Notes under the pieces: model-generated
What the model was told of the DNA's origin: nothing
The model's input: only the letters and a program-made list of their open reading frames with translations
The model's database searches: none
Assembly (NCBI RefSeq): GCF_017315705.1
Contig: NZ_JAFLRF010000005.1
Coordinates: forward strand, 62,001 to 126,000
Direction of reading: 5' to 3'
DNA: 64,000 nt
From: Trinickia mobilis
GTDB taxonomy: Bacteria; Pseudomonadota; Gammaproteobacteria; Burkholderiales; Burkholderiaceae
Shown here: piece by piece, positions 39,330-49,425 of the stretch
How the letters are laid out: every line of letters starts with the position of its first letter
Numbering within the stretch: position 1 is the first letter of the stretch
Position numbers and translations under genes: made by a program

Positions 39330-39722
39330 ATGAAGCGATATGGAGTTGGCGATGCCAAGGGCACCGGCGGTCAGGTGATGCCGTTTGCGCGCGCGGTCGA
39401 GGCGGACGGCTGGCTGTACGTGTCGGGCCAGACGCCGATGGTCAACGGCGAAGTGGTGGAGGGCGGCATCGTCACGCAGTCGAAGCAGGCGATCGAGAAC
39501 GTGCTCGCGATCCTGAAGGAAGCGGGCTACGGCCTGGAGCACGTCGTGCGCTGCGGCGTGTGGCTCGACGACGCGCGCGATTTTGCGTCGTTCAACAGGG
39601 TCTTCCTGTCGTACTTCGGCGAGAATCCGCCGGCACGCGCGTGCGTGCAGTCGAGCATGGTGATCGACTGCAAGGTGGAGGTGGATTGCATCGCGTATAA
39701 GGCGCCGGCGGGGAAGGCGTAA
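39330..39722 (+). CDS. RidA/YjgF-family enamine/imine deaminase
   Basis: A 130-residue RidA-fold protein. The conserved Arg lies in PPARACVQS (near residue 105) and the trimer-interface pattern LYVSGQTP is near the start. RidA hydrolyses reactive 2-aminoacrylate-type enamines or imines released by PLP dehydratases. GGAAGGAG lies upstream of the ATG. Its place after D-aminoacylase and near a PLP deaminase fits detoxification of intermediates made by that deaminase. Confidence 0.92.
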   Translation: MKRYGVGDAKGTGGQVMPFARAVEADGWLYVSGQTPMVNGEVVEGGIVTQSKQAIENVLAILKEAGYGLEHVVRCGVWLDDARDFASFNRVFLSYFGENPPARACVQSSMVIDCKVEVDCIAYKAPAGKA

Positions 39723-39773
39723 CGCACTGTCGTGGCGTTGCGCACTGACTCCGGCCCCATGCAACCCTGACGC

Positions 39774-40601
39774 CTACTGCCGCGCCAGCCTCGCGTTATC
39801 CGGCATCGGCAGGTTATAGCTGGTTCGGAACGGATTGATATCGAGCCCGCCGCGCCGCGTGTAGCGCGCGTAGACCGCGAGCTTCACCGGCTGGCACTCG
39901 CGCATGATGTCGATGAAGATCCGCTCGACGCACTGCTCGTGAAAGCCCGTGTGGTTGCGGTACGAAATGATGTAGCGCAACAGCCCCGCATGGTCGATCT
40001 GCGGGCCGACGTAGTGGATCTGCACGCTGCCCCAGTCGGGCTGCCCCGTCACCGGACAGTTCGATTTCAGCAGGTTCGAAAACAGCGTCTCTTCGACCGG
40101 CGCTTCGTTGAGCGCGGCTTTCAGCAAGGTCGGATCGGGGTGGTAGACGTCAGCGTCGAGATCGAGCCGGTCGAGCGACAAGCCCTCGAACTCGTCGAGC
40201 TTGAGCTTCGCGAACTCCGCCGACGGCGTCGCCAGGCGCACCGGCACGCTCGCGCCGCACGCTGCCGACACATCGCGCTTGAGCATTTCGCGCAGCGCGT
40301 CGAGCGAATCGACTTGCGTCTGTGCAAACGAACCGAGATAAAGCTTGAACGACTTCGACTCGACGATGTTCGGCGATTCGGCCGGCACGTAGAACGTCGC
40401 GATCGCGATCTGCGGCTTGCCGCGCGGGTTCAGCCACGACAGCTCGTATGCATTCCAAATGTCGGTGCCGAAGAACGGCAGTTGCGCGCCGATGCCGATC
40501 GCCTCGCGCGCCTTGTTGCGCGGAATCGGAAAGAGCAGCGTCGGGTCGTACTGTTCGGTGTACGCGGCGGGTTTGCCGAGAGGGGATTGTTCGGGCGTCA
40601 T
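39774..40601 (-). CDS. queF: NADPH-dependent 7-cyano-7-deazaguanine reductase QueF
   Basis: A 275-residue bimodular (long, type II) QueF. The N-terminal half carries [15 protein letters not shown], the NADPH-site pattern of the T-fold; the catalytic Cys182 and Asp189 lie in [15 protein letters not shown]. It reduces preQ0 to preQ1 in queuosine biosynthesis for tRNA wobble position 34. It overlaps the upstream 5'-nucleotidase gene by 4 bp (ATGA), so the two are translationally coupled. No other queuosine gene is in the window. Confidence 0.96.
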   Translation of the reverse strand: MTPEQSPLGKPAAYTEQYDPTLLFPIPRNKAREAIGIGAQLPFFGTDIWNAYELSWLNPRGKPQIAIATFYVPAESPNIVESKSFKLYLGSFAQTQVDSLDALREMLKRDVSAACGASVPVRLATPSAEFAKLKLDEFEGLSLDRLDLDADVYHPDPTLLKAALNEAPVEETLFSNLLKSNCPVTGQPDWGSVQIHYVGPQIDHAGLLRYIISYRNHTGFHEQCVERIFIDIMRECQPVKLAVYARYTRRGGLDINPFRTSYNLPMPDNARLARQ

Positions 40602-41503
40602 GATGCGTTCACGATGCCGCTCACCACGTGGCCCGTCGCCGTGACGACGCGGGCCGATTCGCAGTGGCGGATTTGATCGTCGAAGAAGAAATCGGGTTCG
40701 AACTCGCGCAGGAACGCGCTTTTGTCGAGTCCGCCGAGGAACATCGCTTCGTCGATTTCGATGTTCCAGTCCATCAAGGTGCGGATCGCGCGTTCGTGCG
40801 CCGGCGCGGAACGCGCGGTGACCAGCGCTGTGCGAATGCGCGGCCGCACGCCGCCGTCCGCGAGCTTTTGCAGCGTGTGCAGCGCCTCGAGAAGAGGCTT
40901 CAAGGGACCGTCGGCGAGCGGCAGGTCCTTGTTGTCCGTCTCGTGGCTCACGAACGCCTGGATGCCGCTCGCCTGAAAGACGCGCTCGGCTTCGTCGGAG
41001 AACAGCACGGCGTCGCCGTCGAAGGCAACGCGGATTTCGTCCGGATAGGTGCTCGCCATGCGCGCCGACTCAGGCAGCACGCGTGCCGCAGGAAAACCGG
41101 CCGCGAGCGCATCGCGCACGTCGTCCTGATTCGCCGACAGAAACAGCGACGCGTTCAGCGCCTTCAGATACCCGAACGGCGCGCGCCCGCGCGTGAACAC
41201 GCCGCGCTCGATCGCGAGCCCATGCTCGGCGCACGAGCGGAACGCGCGCAGGCCGCTGATCGGATCGCTGCGCGACAGCAGCACGACTTCGACGCGATGA
41301 TGCACGCCTGCATTGAGCGCAAGCAGCTTGCGAATCAGCGCGAACGCGACGCCGGGCTTCGCGGCGAGGTTCAGGCGCGAGCGCTGCAGCGTCTCGTAGG
41401 CCTTCAGGTCGCCCTCTTCGAAGACGCGGTTTTCCTCCTCGAAGTCGAACAGCGCCCGCGACGAGATCGCTACGACCAGTTTGTCATCGAGCGAGAAAGG
41501 CAT
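40598..41503 (-). CDS. Cytosolic 5'-nucleotidase (NT5C1 family)
   Basis: A 301-residue protein of the 5'-nucleotidase family PF06189, related to animal NT5C1A. Recognisable stretches are [37 protein letters not shown] and [18 protein letters not shown]; the last is a HAD-like motif. Such enzymes hydrolyse nucleoside monophosphates such as AMP. It follows ilvA by 18 bp and overlaps queF by 4 bp, giving an ilvA-nucleotidase-queF operon. A metabolic link to queuosine is unclear. Confidence 0.88.
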   Translation of the reverse strand: MPFSLDDKLVVAISSRALFDFEEENRVFEEGDLKAYETLQRSRLNLAAKPGVAFALIRKLLALNAGVHHRVEVVLLSRSDPISGLRAFRSCAEHGLAIERGVFTRGRAPFGYLKALNASLFLSANQDDVRDALAAGFPAARVLPESARMASTYPDEIRVAFDGDAVLFSDEAERVFQASGIQAFVSHETDNKDLPLADGPLKPLLEALHTLQKLADGGVRPRIRTALVTARSAPAHERAIRTLMDWNIEIDEAMFLGGLDKSAFLREFEPDFFFDDQIRHCESARVVTATGHVVSGIVNAS

Positions 41504-41521
41504 GCGCGCACTCCAGCCGGC

Positions 41522-43045
41522 TCAAGCCAGGAACAGGCGGTAAACCGTGTTCTGGCTCTCGTCCCAATACGGATAGCCGAGCGTCGACAGGAACTCCTTG
41601 AATTCGGCGTTTTCCGCTTCGGGCACCTGGATGCCGACGAGGATCGAGCTGTAGTCCGCGCCCTGGTTCCGGTAGTGGAAGAGGCTGATGTTCCAGTCCG
41701 GCGCCATCGACGACAGGAACTTCATCAGCGCGCCCGGCCGTTCGGGGAATTCGAAGCGGAACAGGCGCTCGTCGTGCGCGAGCGGCGTGTGGCCGCCGAC
41801 CATGTAGCGGATGTGCTGCTTCGAGAGTTCGTCGTTGGTGAGGTCGACGGCGGGGAAGCCGTGCGCCTCGAAGTTCTTCGCGAGCGCATCGGACTCGCCG
41901 CGGCTCTTGATCTGCACGCCGACGAAGATATGGGCCGAGCGCGCATCGGCGATCCGGTAGTTGAACTCGGTGACGCTGCGCTCGCCGACCAGTTCGCAAA
42001 AGCGCTTGAAGCTGCCGCGCTCTTCGGGAATCGTCACCGCGAATACGGCTTCGCGCGCCTCGCCGACCTCGGCGCGTTCGGCGACGAAGCGCATCCGGTC
42101 GAAGTTCATGTTCGCGCCGGACGTGATCGCGATCAGCGTCTCGTTCTCGATGCCTTCGCGCTCCGCGTACTGCTTCGCGCCCGCGACCGACAACGCGCCG
42201 GACGGTTCCAGAACGCTGCGCGTGTCGAGGAAGACATCTTTGATTGCCGCGCACAGTGCGTCGGTGTTCACGGTCAGCACTTCGTCGAGATATTCGCGGC
42301 ACAGGCGGAACGTCTCCTCGCCGACGAGCTTGACCGCGGTGCCGTCGGCGAACAGGCCGACCTCGGCGAGCGTCACGCGCTCGCCGGCCTTGATCGACTG
42401 CGCCATCGCGCACGAATCGTCGGATTGCACGCCGATGACCTTGATCTCCGGGCGCACCGCTTTCACGTAGGCCGCGACGCCCGCCGCGAGCCCGCCGCCG
42501 CCGATCGGCACGAAGATCGCGTGAATCGGCGCCTGGTGCTGGCTCAGGATTTCCATCGCGGCCGTGCCCTGGCCGGCGATGACATACGGATCGTCGAACG
42601 GGTGCACGAACGTGAGGCCGCGCGCTTCCTGCAGCTTGACGGCATGCGCGTACGCGTCGCTATACGATTCGCCGGCCTGCACGACCTCGACGGTCGGCCC
42701 GCCGTGGGCGCGCACCGCATCGACCTTGACTTGCGGCGTCGTCACCGGCACTACGATGACCGCCTTGACGCCCATCTTCGCGGCCGAATACGCGACGCCT
42801 TGCGCATGGTTTCCCGCCGACGCCGTAATCACGCCGCGCGCCAGCGCTTCGGCCGGAATGTGCGCCATCTTGTTGTACGCGCCGCGCAGCTTGAACGAGA
42901 AGACGGGCTGATTGTCTTCGCGCTTCAGATAGACGCGGTTCTTCAGCCGGGCGGACAGGTTGCGGGCGGGTTCGAGCTCGGTTTCGCGGGCGACGTCATA
43001 GACGCGCGCCGTGAGGATTTTCTTCAGGTAGTCGTGAGGAGCCAT
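41522..43045 (-). CDS. ilvA: Threonine ammonia-lyase, biosynthetic (IlvA)
   Basis: A 507-residue fold-II PLP enzyme starting MAPHDYLKKILTARVYDVA. PLP-Lys52 lies in FSFKLRGAYNKM and the glycine loop is IGGGGLAAG. Two ACT-like regulatory domains follow (~330-507), as in the isoleucine-inhibited biosynthetic enzyme. It converts threonine to 2-oxobutyrate for isoleucine synthesis. A TTG start 33 bp upstream (43078) is possible, but the E. coli-like N-terminus begins at this ATG. It heads an operon with the 5'-nucleotidase and queF genes. Confidence 0.95.
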   Translation of the reverse strand: MAPHDYLKKILTARVYDVARETELEPARNLSARLKNRVYLKREDNQPVFSFKLRGAYNKMAHIPAEALARGVITASAGNHAQGVAYSAAKMGVKAVIVVPVTTPQVKVDAVRAHGGPTVEVVQAGESYSDAYAHAVKLQEARGLTFVHPFDDPYVIAGQGTAAMEILSQHQAPIHAIFVPIGGGGLAAGVAAYVKAVRPEIKVIGVQSDDSCAMAQSIKAGERVTLAEVGLFADGTAVKLVGEETFRLCREYLDEVLTVNTDALCAAIKDVFLDTRSVLEPSGALSVAGAKQYAEREGIENETLIAITSGANMNFDRMRFVAERAEVGEAREAVFAVTIPEERGSFKRFCELVGERSVTEFNYRIADARSAHIFVGVQIKSRGESDALAKNFEAHGFPAVDLTNDELSKQHIRYMVGGHTPLAHDERLFRFEFPERPGALMKFLSSMAPDWNISLFHYRNQGADYSSILVGIQVPEAENAEFKEFLSTLGYPYWDESQNTVYRLFLA

Positions 43046-43570
43046 GGGATGACGCGCGATGCGCTCGGCAGTACGCAAGAATCAAAGGGGAAAAGACCCA
43101 TGATAGCGCCAACGGCTTCGATTCCATCCTGAACGGCGACTTGAATTCGCGCCGGCACGGCCGTTTTGCCAACCGTCCGTTCGGTAAATTTTGTGCGGTG
43201 ATTACGTTCTGCGACGCGGGTTTCGATCGTCAAAGCGTAAGTTTCAACAGAATTCGAGCGTCAACGCGCAGTGGGATCATGGGGTAGAATTCCGTTTTGA
43301 AACAAGGATCGAAAGATGCACTGGCAGCCTCGGACCGCCCATTTGATGCCGACTTCGCGCGACGCGTGTCCCGCGGCGCAGCGGCACGTCCGCCACGCAC
43401 GATCGTGTAGCTGCATCTGAATCGCGAAGGCCCGCGCGCTCGCGCCAGGTCGCTTTGAGCCGCGGTTTGCGCTTCGCCCTCATAGAAGAATCCCTAGAAT
43501 TGCGCCCCGTGCGCATGCTGGCCGAGCGCTCGTGAATGAGCACCGCGGCGGCACATAGAGTCGTCCGACC
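43046..43570. other. 525 bp intergenic region between ilvA and the FAD/Fe-S oxidoreductase
   Basis: A divergent gap holding both promoters. On the plus strand TAGAAT at 43285-43290 could be a -10, but no fitting -35 is visible. On the minus strand TATCAT (43100-43105 reversed) lies ~55 bp upstream of ilvA. I find no gene, terminator or obvious repeat. The long open frames crossing it on the minus strand are shadows of the next gene. Confidence 0.5.
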
Positions 43571-46500
43571 ATGAACGCACCTCAAGATTTCGATCCGAAC
43601 GGCGCCGCTGCCGCCCTGGCCGCCGATCCCGAGCCGCGCTTGCGCGAAATCCCCTACAACTACACGTCGTTCTCCGACCGCGAAATCGTCATTCGCCTGC
43701 TGGGCGACGACGCCTGGGCCGTACTCGACGAATTGCGCGCCGAACGCCGCACCGGCCGCTCGGCGCGGATGCTGTACGAAGTGCTCGGCGACATCTGGGT
43801 CGTGCGCCGTAATCCGTATCTGCAGGACGACCTGCTCGACAACCCGAAGCGCCGCGCGCTCCTGATCGAAGCGCTCAACCACCGGTTGAACGAGATCGAG
43901 AAGCGCCGCCGCGCCGATTTGTCGGAGCATCGCGAGGATGCGGGCGGCGTCGAGCGCGCCGCGCGCGTCGAGACGCTGGTGATCGCGGCGCGCCGCGCCG
44001 TCGAGGCGTTCGCAGCCGAATTCGACAAGTCCGCCGAACTGCGCCGCCGCGCGACCAAGGTGCTCGGCCGCTGCACGCAGAAGGACAACATCCGCTTCGA
44101 CGGACTCTCGCGCGTTTCCCACGTGACCGACGCCACCGACTGGCGCGTCGAATACCCGTTCGTCGTGCTGACGCCCGATACCGAGGCCGAGATCGCGGGT
44201 CTCATCAAGGCGTGCTTCGAACTCGGCCTGACGGTGATTCCGCGCGGGGGCGGCACGGGCTATACGGGCGGCGCGGTGCCGCTCACGCCGTTCTCCGCCG
44301 TCATCAACACCGAAAAGCTCGAGCAATTGGGCGCGGTCGAACTGACCGAACTCCCGGGCGTCGCGCGCAAGGTGCCGACGATCTTCTCGGGCGCGGGCGT
44401 CGTCACGCGCCGCGTGACCGAAGCGGCCGAAGCCGCCGGCTATGTGTTCGCGGTCGATCCGACTTCGCTCGACGCGTCATGCATCGGCGGCAACGTCGCG
44501 ATGAACGCGGGCGGCAAGAAGGCCGTGCTGTGGGGCACGGCGCTCGACAACCTCGCGTGGTGGCGCATGGTCGATCCGCAAGGCAACTGGCTCGAAGTCA
44601 CGCGCCTCGATCACAACCTCGGCAAGATCCACGACATCGCGGTCGCGCGCTTCGAGCTGAAGTGGTTCGACGGCGAACACGCGCCGGGCGAAAAGCTGTT
44701 GCGAACCGAAGCGCTCGACATCGAAGGCAAGCGTTTCCGCAAGGAAGGCCTCGGCAAGGACGTCACCGATAAATTCCTCGCCGGCCTGCCCGGCGTGCAG
44801 AAGGAAGGCTGCGACGGGCTCATTACGTCGGCGCGCTGGGTGCTGCACAAGATGCCCGCGCATACGCGCACCGTCTGCCTCGAATTCTTCGGCCAGGCGC
44901 GCGAGGCGATTCCGAGCATCGTCGAAATCAAGGACTACCTGTTCGAAACGTCGAAACAGGGCGGCGCGATTCTCGCCGGCCTGGAGCACCTCGACGAGCG
45001 CTATCTGCGCGCAGTCGGCTACGCGACGAAGAGCAAGCGCAATGCGTTTCCGAAGATGGTGCTGATCGGCGATATCGTCGGCGACGACGCCGATGCGGTC
45101 GCGACGGCAACGTCCGAAGTCGTGCGGATGGCGAACGGCAAGAGCGGCGAAGGCTTCGTCGCGGTGAGCGCCGAGGCGCGCAAGCGCTTCTGGCTCGACC
45201 GCAGCCGCACGGCCGCGATTGCGAAGCACACGAACGCGTTCAAGATCAACGAAGACGTCGTGATCCCGCTCGACCGCATGGGCGAGTACACCGACGGCAT
45301 CGAGCGCATCAACATCGAGCTGTCGATCAAGAACAAGCTGCAGCTCGTCGACGCGCTGCAGGCGTTCTTCAAAGGCGGCAAGCTGCCGCTCGGCAAGAGC
45401 GACGATGCGAACGAAATTCCGAGCGCCGAGCTGCTCGAAGACCGCGTGCAGCAAGCGCTCGTGCTGCTGCAGCGCGTGAAAGTGCGCTGGGAGTTCCTGC
45501 GCGACCACCTCGACATGCCGTTGCGCGAAGCCGAGCATCACCTGGTGCAGCTCGGCTACGAAGCGCTTGCGGAGCGGTTCGCCGACCGCGTCGACGCCCA
45601 GCCGGGCGCAACCGTGTTCGACGTGACGCAAGACCGCACGGTGCGTGTGTCGTGGAAGCAGGAAATCCGCGCCGAGCTGCGGCAGATCTTCAACGGCGGC
45701 GAGTTCAAGCCGATCCTCGACGAAGCACAGGCGGTCCACAAGCAGGTGCTGCGCGGCCGCGTGTTCGTCGCGCTGCACATGCACGCGGGCGACGGCAACG
45801 TCCACACGAACATCCCGGTCAACTCGGACAACTACGAGATGCTGCAGGACGCCCACAAGGCCGTCGCGCGCATCATGAAGCTTGCGCGTTCGCTCGACGG
45901 CGTGATTTCCGGCGAGCACGGCATCGGCATCACGAAGCTCGAATTCCTGACCGACGCCGAGATCGGCGAATTCCGCGAGTACAAGAAGCGGGTCGACCCG
46001 GAAGGGCGCTTCAACAAGGGCAAGCTGCTGGAAGGCGCGGACCTGCGCAACGCCTACACGCCGAGCTTCGGGCTCATGGGCTACGAGTCGCTGATCATGC
46101 AGCAATCCGACATCGGCGCGATCTCCGATTCGGTGAAAGACTGCCTGCGCTGCGGCAAGTGCAAGCCGGTGTGCGCGACGCACGTGCCGCGCGCGAACCT
46201 GCTGTACAGCCCGCGCAACAAGATTCTTGCGACGTCGCTGCTGATCGAAGCGTTCCTGTACGAAGAGCAGACGCGCCGCGGCGTCTCGATCAAGCACTGG
46301 GACGAGTTCAACGACGTCGCCGACCACTGCACGGTGTGCCACAAGTGCGCGACGCCGTGCCCCGTGCAGATCGATTTCGGCGACGTGACGATGAACATGC
46401 GCAACCTGCTGCGCAAGATGGGCAAGAAGAAATTCAACCCGGGCTCGGCCGCGGGCATGTTCTTCCTGAACGCGACGAATCCGCAGACGATCAACCTCGC

Positions 46501-47623
46501 GCGCACCGCGATGATGGGCGTCGGCTACAAGGCGCAGCGCCTCGCGAACGACTTGCTGAAGAAGGTCGCGAAGAAGCAGACCGCGCACCCGCCCGCGACG
46601 GTCGGCAAGCGGCCCGTCGTCGAGCAGGTGATCCACTTCGTCAACAAGAAGATGCCGGGCAACCTGCCGAAGAAGACGGCGCGCGCGCTGCTCGACATCG
46701 AGGACAACAAGATCGTGCCGATCATCCGCAACCCGAAGACGACGACCGTCGATTCGGAGGCGGTGTTCTACTTCCCGGGCTGCGGCTCGGAGCGTCTGTT
46801 CTCGCAGGTCGGGCTCGCGACGCAGGCGATGCTGTGGGAAGCGGGCGTGCAGACGGTGCTGCCGCCCGGGTACCTCTGCTGCGGCTACCCGCAGCGGGGC
46901 GCAGGGCAGTACGACAAGGCCGAGAAGATCGTCACCGACAACCGCGTGCTGTTTCACCGCGTCGCGAATACGCTGAACTATCTCGACATCAAGACGGTGG
47001 TCGTATCGTGCGGCACCTGCTACGACCAACTGGCCGGCTACGAATTCGAGAAGATTTTCCCGGGCTGCCGGATCATCGACATCCACGAATTCCTGTTGGA
47101 AAAGAACATCAAGCTCGACGGCGTGAAGGGCACGCGATACATGTACCACGACCCGTGCCACACGCCGATCAAGACGATGGACCCGGTGAAGCTCGTCAAC
47201 GAGCTGATGGGTTCGGAGAAGGATGGCTACAAGATCGCGAAGAACGACCGCTGCTGCGGCGAATCGGGCACGCTCGCGGTGACGCGCCCGGACGTGTCGA
47301 CGCAGGTGCGCTTCCGCAAGGAAGAGGAGATCAGGAAGGGCGCGGCCATGCTGCGTGCGATTCCGGTGGTGGCGGGCGGTGCGTCGGCAGCGGCGCCGGC
47401 CGGCGGCAACGGCGCAGACCCGGCCTCCAACGGCGCGCCCGACATCAAGATCCTGACGAGCTGCCCGTCGTGCCTGCAAGGCCTCTCGCGCTACAACGAG
47501 GACGCGAACATCGAAGCCGACTACATCGTCGTCGAAATTGCGCGCCACGTGCTCGGGGAAGACTGGATGGCCGACTACGTGAAGCGCGCGAACAATGGCG
47601 GGATCGAGCGAGTGCTGGTCTAA
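43571..47623 (+). CDS. Giant FAD-linked oxidase/Fe-S/CCG oxidoreductase with N-terminal DUF3683
   Basis: A 1350-residue fused enzyme. An N-terminal DUF3683 region (~1-185) is followed by a PCMH-type FAD domain ([15 protein letters not shown], ~res 215-229), an FAD-oxidase C-terminal domain that contains [15 protein letters not shown], two ferredoxin-like [4Fe-4S] motifs ([11 protein letters not shown] at ~858 and [12 protein letters not shown] at ~920) and two CCG domains ([10 protein letters not shown] at ~1068; DPCHTPIKT with CCGESG beyond ~1190). This fuses functions split between GlcD and GlcF in glycolate oxidase, so it likely oxidises a 2-hydroxy acid and passes electrons to the quinone pool. 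The substrate is unknown. Confidence 0.92.
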   Translation: MNAPQDFDPNGAAAALAADPEPRLREIPYNYTSFSDREIVIRLLGDDAWAVLDELRAERRTGRSARMLYEVLGDIWVVRRNPYLQDDLLDNPKRRALLIEALNHRLNEIEKRRRADLSEHREDAGGVERAARVETLVIAARRAVEAFAAEFDKSAELRRRATKVLGRCTQKDNIRFDGLSRVSHVTDATDWRVEYPFVVLTPDTEAEIAGLIKACFELGLTVIPRGGGTGYTGGAVPLTPFSAVINTEKLEQLGAVELTELPGVARKVPTIFSGAGVVTRRVTEAAEAAGYVFAVDPTSLDASCIGGNVAMNAGGKKAVLWGTALDNLAWWRMVDPQGNWLEVTRLDHNLGKIHDIAVARFELKWFDGEHAPGEKLLRTEALDIEGKRFRKEGLGKDVTDKFLAGLPGVQKEGCDGLITSARWVLHKMPAHTRTVCLEFFGQAREAIPSIVEIKDYLFETSKQGGAILAGLEHLDERYLRAVGYATKSKRNAFPKMVLIGDIVGDDADAVATATSEVVRMANGKSGEGFVAVSAEARKRFWLDRSRTAAIAKHTNAFKINEDVVIPLDRMGEYTDGIERINIELSIKNKLQLVDALQAFFKGGKLPLGKSDDANEIPSAELLEDRVQQALVLLQRVKVRWEFLRDHLDMPLREAEHHLVQLGYEALAERFADRVDAQPGATVFDVTQDRTVRVSWKQEIRAELRQIFNGGEFKPILDEAQAVHKQVLRGRVFVALHMHAGDGNVHTNIPVNSDNYEMLQDAHKAVARIMKLARSLDGVISGEHGIGITKLEFLTDAEIGEFREYKKRVDPEGRFNKGKLLEGADLRNAYTPSFGLMGYESLIMQQSDIGAISDSVKDCLRCGKCKPVCATHVPRANLLYSPRNKILATSLLIEAFLYEEQTRRGVSIKHWDEFNDVADHCTVCHKCATPCPVQIDFGDVTMNMRNLLRKMGKKKFNPGSAAGMFFLNATNPQTINLARTAMMGVGYKAQRLANDLLKKVAKKQTAHPPATVGKRPVVEQVIHFVNKKMPGNLPKKTARALLDIEDNKIVPIIRNPKTTTVDSEAVFYFPGCGSERLFSQVGLATQAMLWEAGVQTVLPPGYLCCGYPQRGAGQYDKAEKIVTDNRVLFHRVANTLNYLDIKTVVVSCGTCYDQLAGYEFEKIFPGCRIIDIHEFLLEKNIKLDGVKGTRYMYHDPCHTPIKTMDPVKLVNELMGSEKDGYKIAKNDRCCGESGTLAVTRPDVSTQVRFRKEEEIRKGAAMLRAIPVVAGGASAAAPAGGNGADPASNGAPDIKILTSCPSCLQGLSRYNEDANIEADYIVVEIARHVLGEDWMADYVKRANNGGIERVLV

Positions 47624-47656
47624 TACCCGCACTTGATATTGCGCTAGGGGCCGACG

Positions 47657-48085
47657 ATGGAATGCGTTTTCTGCCGTGAAGAAGGCGGCGCCGTGCTCTG
47701 GCAGGACGACGTGATGCGCGTCGTCCTCGCCGACGAACACGATTACCCCGGCTTTTGCCGGGTGATCTGGAACGAGCACGTCGCCGAGTTTTCCGATCTC
47801 GACGACTCCGCTCGCGACCGCGTGATGCGCGCGGTCAATGCGGTCGAACGCGCGATCCGGCGCGTGATGCAGCCGATCAAGGTGAATCTCGCGAGCCTCG
47901 GCAACCAGGTGCCGCACGTGCACTGGCACGTCATCCCGCGCTTCACGAACGACGCGCATTTCCCGTTGCCCGTGTGGGCGCCGCGGCAGCGCACGGTTTC
48001 GGAGGCGCTCTTGTCCCAGCGGCGCGCGCAGGCCACGCTGCTCGCCGAAGCGGTGCGCCACGAAATCGAACGCGCTTTTGCCTGA
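47657..48085 (+). CDS. HIT-family protein
   Basis: A 142-residue histidine-triad protein; the motif reads HVHWHVIPRF (~res 93-102). An N-terminal CVFC pair (MECVFCREEGG) may bind zinc. HIT proteins are nucleotide hydrolases or transferases, such as AMP-lysine hydrolases. It lies 33 bp after the giant oxidoreductase and 90 bp before the DUF971 gene on the same strand, so it is probably co-transcribed; no functional link is obvious. Confidence 0.92.
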   Translation: MECVFCREEGGAVLWQDDVMRVVLADEHDYPGFCRVIWNEHVAEFSDLDDSARDRVMRAVNAVERAIRRVMQPIKVNLASLGNQVPHVHWHVIPRFTNDAHFPLPVWAPRQRTVSEALLSQRRAQATLLAEAVRHEIERAFA

Positions 48086-48175
48086 TCGCGCTTGCTCGAT
48101 GATTGCCGGCCGAGACTGTCAGCCGCGCTAATACGACGCTGCGATTGCCCCCCCTTTTTGCCAGACGAGGTTGCC

Positions 48176-48589
48176 ATGCCCGGACTGACCCCAGCTACGC
48201 CGGTGCCGACCGGCGTCGTCGTGCACGCCCTGTCGCGCGTGCTCGAGCTTCAATACGCGAGCGGCGAGACCTACCGGGTGCCGTTCGAGCTGCTGCGCGT
48301 GTATTCGCCTTCGGCCGAAGTCCGCGGCCACGGGCCTGGGCAGGAGACGCTGCAAACGGGCAAGCGCGACGTGTCGATCGTCTCGCTCGAAGGCGTCGGC
48401 AATTACGCCCTGCAGCCGACCTTCTCCGACGGCCATTCGACCGGCATCTATTCGTGGGATCTTCTCTATGACCTCGCGACCCGGCAGGATGAACTCTGGC
48501 GCGAGTATCTAGACAAATTGGAAGCGGCGGGCGTCGACCGGGACGCCCCGATGGCCGCATCCGACAGCCCGCACGGCCACCGTCACTGA
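48176..48589 (+). CDS. DUF971 (gamma-butyrobetaine-hydroxylase-like N-terminal) protein
   Basis: A 137-residue protein with one DUF971 domain (~12-115), the small N-terminal domain also found in eukaryotic gamma-butyrobetaine dioxygenase. Typical parts are [20 protein letters not shown] and [19 protein letters not shown]. Stand-alone bacterial forms have been linked to Fe-S cluster work by co-occurrence, which is not proven here. The start at 48176 is chosen because the domain begins soon after; an open frame reaches 48092. It sits 68 bp before ubiE. Confidence 0.88.
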   Translation: MPGLTPATPVPTGVVVHALSRVLELQYASGETYRVPFELLRVYSPSAEVRGHGPGQETLQTGKRDVSIVSLEGVGNYALQPTFSDGHSTGIYSWDLLYDLATRQDELWREYLDKLEAAGVDRDAPMAASDSPHGHRH

Positions 48590-48657
48590 TACGATCGCGG
48601 CTGTCTGCCGCCATTCGCGCGGCGCAACAATTTCAGAATACGCGGAGGACGAGCGCG

Positions 48658-49389
48658 ATGAGCAAGACCCACTTCGGCTTTCAGACGGTCGACGAACAAG
48701 AGAAGGCGAAAAAGGTTGCCGGCGTGTTCCACTCGGTGGCGAGCAATTACGACCTGATGAACGACCTGATGTCGGGCGGGCTGCACCGGGTGTGGAAAGC
48801 ATTCACGATCGCGCAGGCGAACGTGCGGCCGGGTTACAAGGTGCTCGATATCGCGGGCGGCACGGGCGACCTGTCGATGGCGTTCGCGAAGCAGGCCGGG
48901 CCGACGGGCGAGGTCTGGCACACGGACATCAACGAGTCGATGCTGCGCGTGGGCCGCGACCGCCTGCTCGACAAAGGCGTGATCACGCCCGCTCTCTTGT
49001 GCGACGCAGAAAAAATTCCCTTTCCGGACAACTACTTCGACGTGGTGACGGTGGCGTTCGGCCTGCGCAACATGACGCACAAGGATGCCGCGCTCGCAGA
49101 GATGCGGCGCGTGCTGAAGCCGGCCGGGCGCCTATTGGTGCTGGAATTCTCGAAGGTTTGGGACCCGTTGAAAAAAGCGTACGACGTCTACTCGTTCAAA
49201 GTGTTGCCGTGGCTCGGCGGCAAATTCGCGAAAGACGCCGAGAGCTACCGCTATCTTGCGGAATCGATCCGGATGCATCCGGACCAGGAAACTTTGAAGA
49301 CGATGATGGAACAAGCCGGCCTCGACGCCGTCAAATATTACAATTTGTCAGCTGGCGTGGTAGCCTTGCACGTCGCGACTAAGTATTAG
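48658..49389 (+). CDS. ubiE: Ubiquinone/menaquinone C-methyltransferase UbiE
   Basis: A 243-residue SAM methyltransferase. UbiE signatures are seen at both ends: [17 protein letters not shown] (~res 32-48), the SAM loop [10 protein letters not shown] and [13 protein letters not shown] further on. It methylates the benzoquinol ring (2-polyprenyl-6-methoxy-1,4-benzoquinol) in ubiquinone synthesis. GCGGAGGACGAGCG precedes the ATG. ubiJ and ubiB follow within 2 kb, separated by the Tim44-like gene, making a ubiquinone cluster. Confidence 0.97.
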   Translation: MSKTHFGFQTVDEQEKAKKVAGVFHSVASNYDLMNDLMSGGLHRVWKAFTIAQANVRPGYKVLDIAGGTGDLSMAFAKQAGPTGEVWHTDINESMLRVGRDRLLDKGVITPALLCDAEKIPFPDNYFDVVTVAFGLRNMTHKDAALAEMRRVLKPAGRLLVLEFSKVWDPLKKAYDVYSFKVLPWLGGKFAKDAESYRYLAESIRMHPDQETLKTMMEQAGLDAVKYYNLSAGVVALHVATKY

Positions 49390-49425
49390 TGTTCCCAAAT
49401 CGTTGTCCTTTAAAGGATTTTCTCC

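Noticed and set aside
40628-43132. An 834-codon plus-strand frame opposite the 5'-nucleotidase and ilvA genes
   Set aside because: No domain similarity and typical shadow composition; the minus strand holds two well-supported genes.
44477-48061. A 1194-codon open frame on the minus strand
   Set aside because: It lies fully antisense to the FAD/Fe-S oxidoreductase and HIT genes, is Arg/His/Val-rich without any recognisable domain, and is explained by the GC-biased third positions of the real genes.
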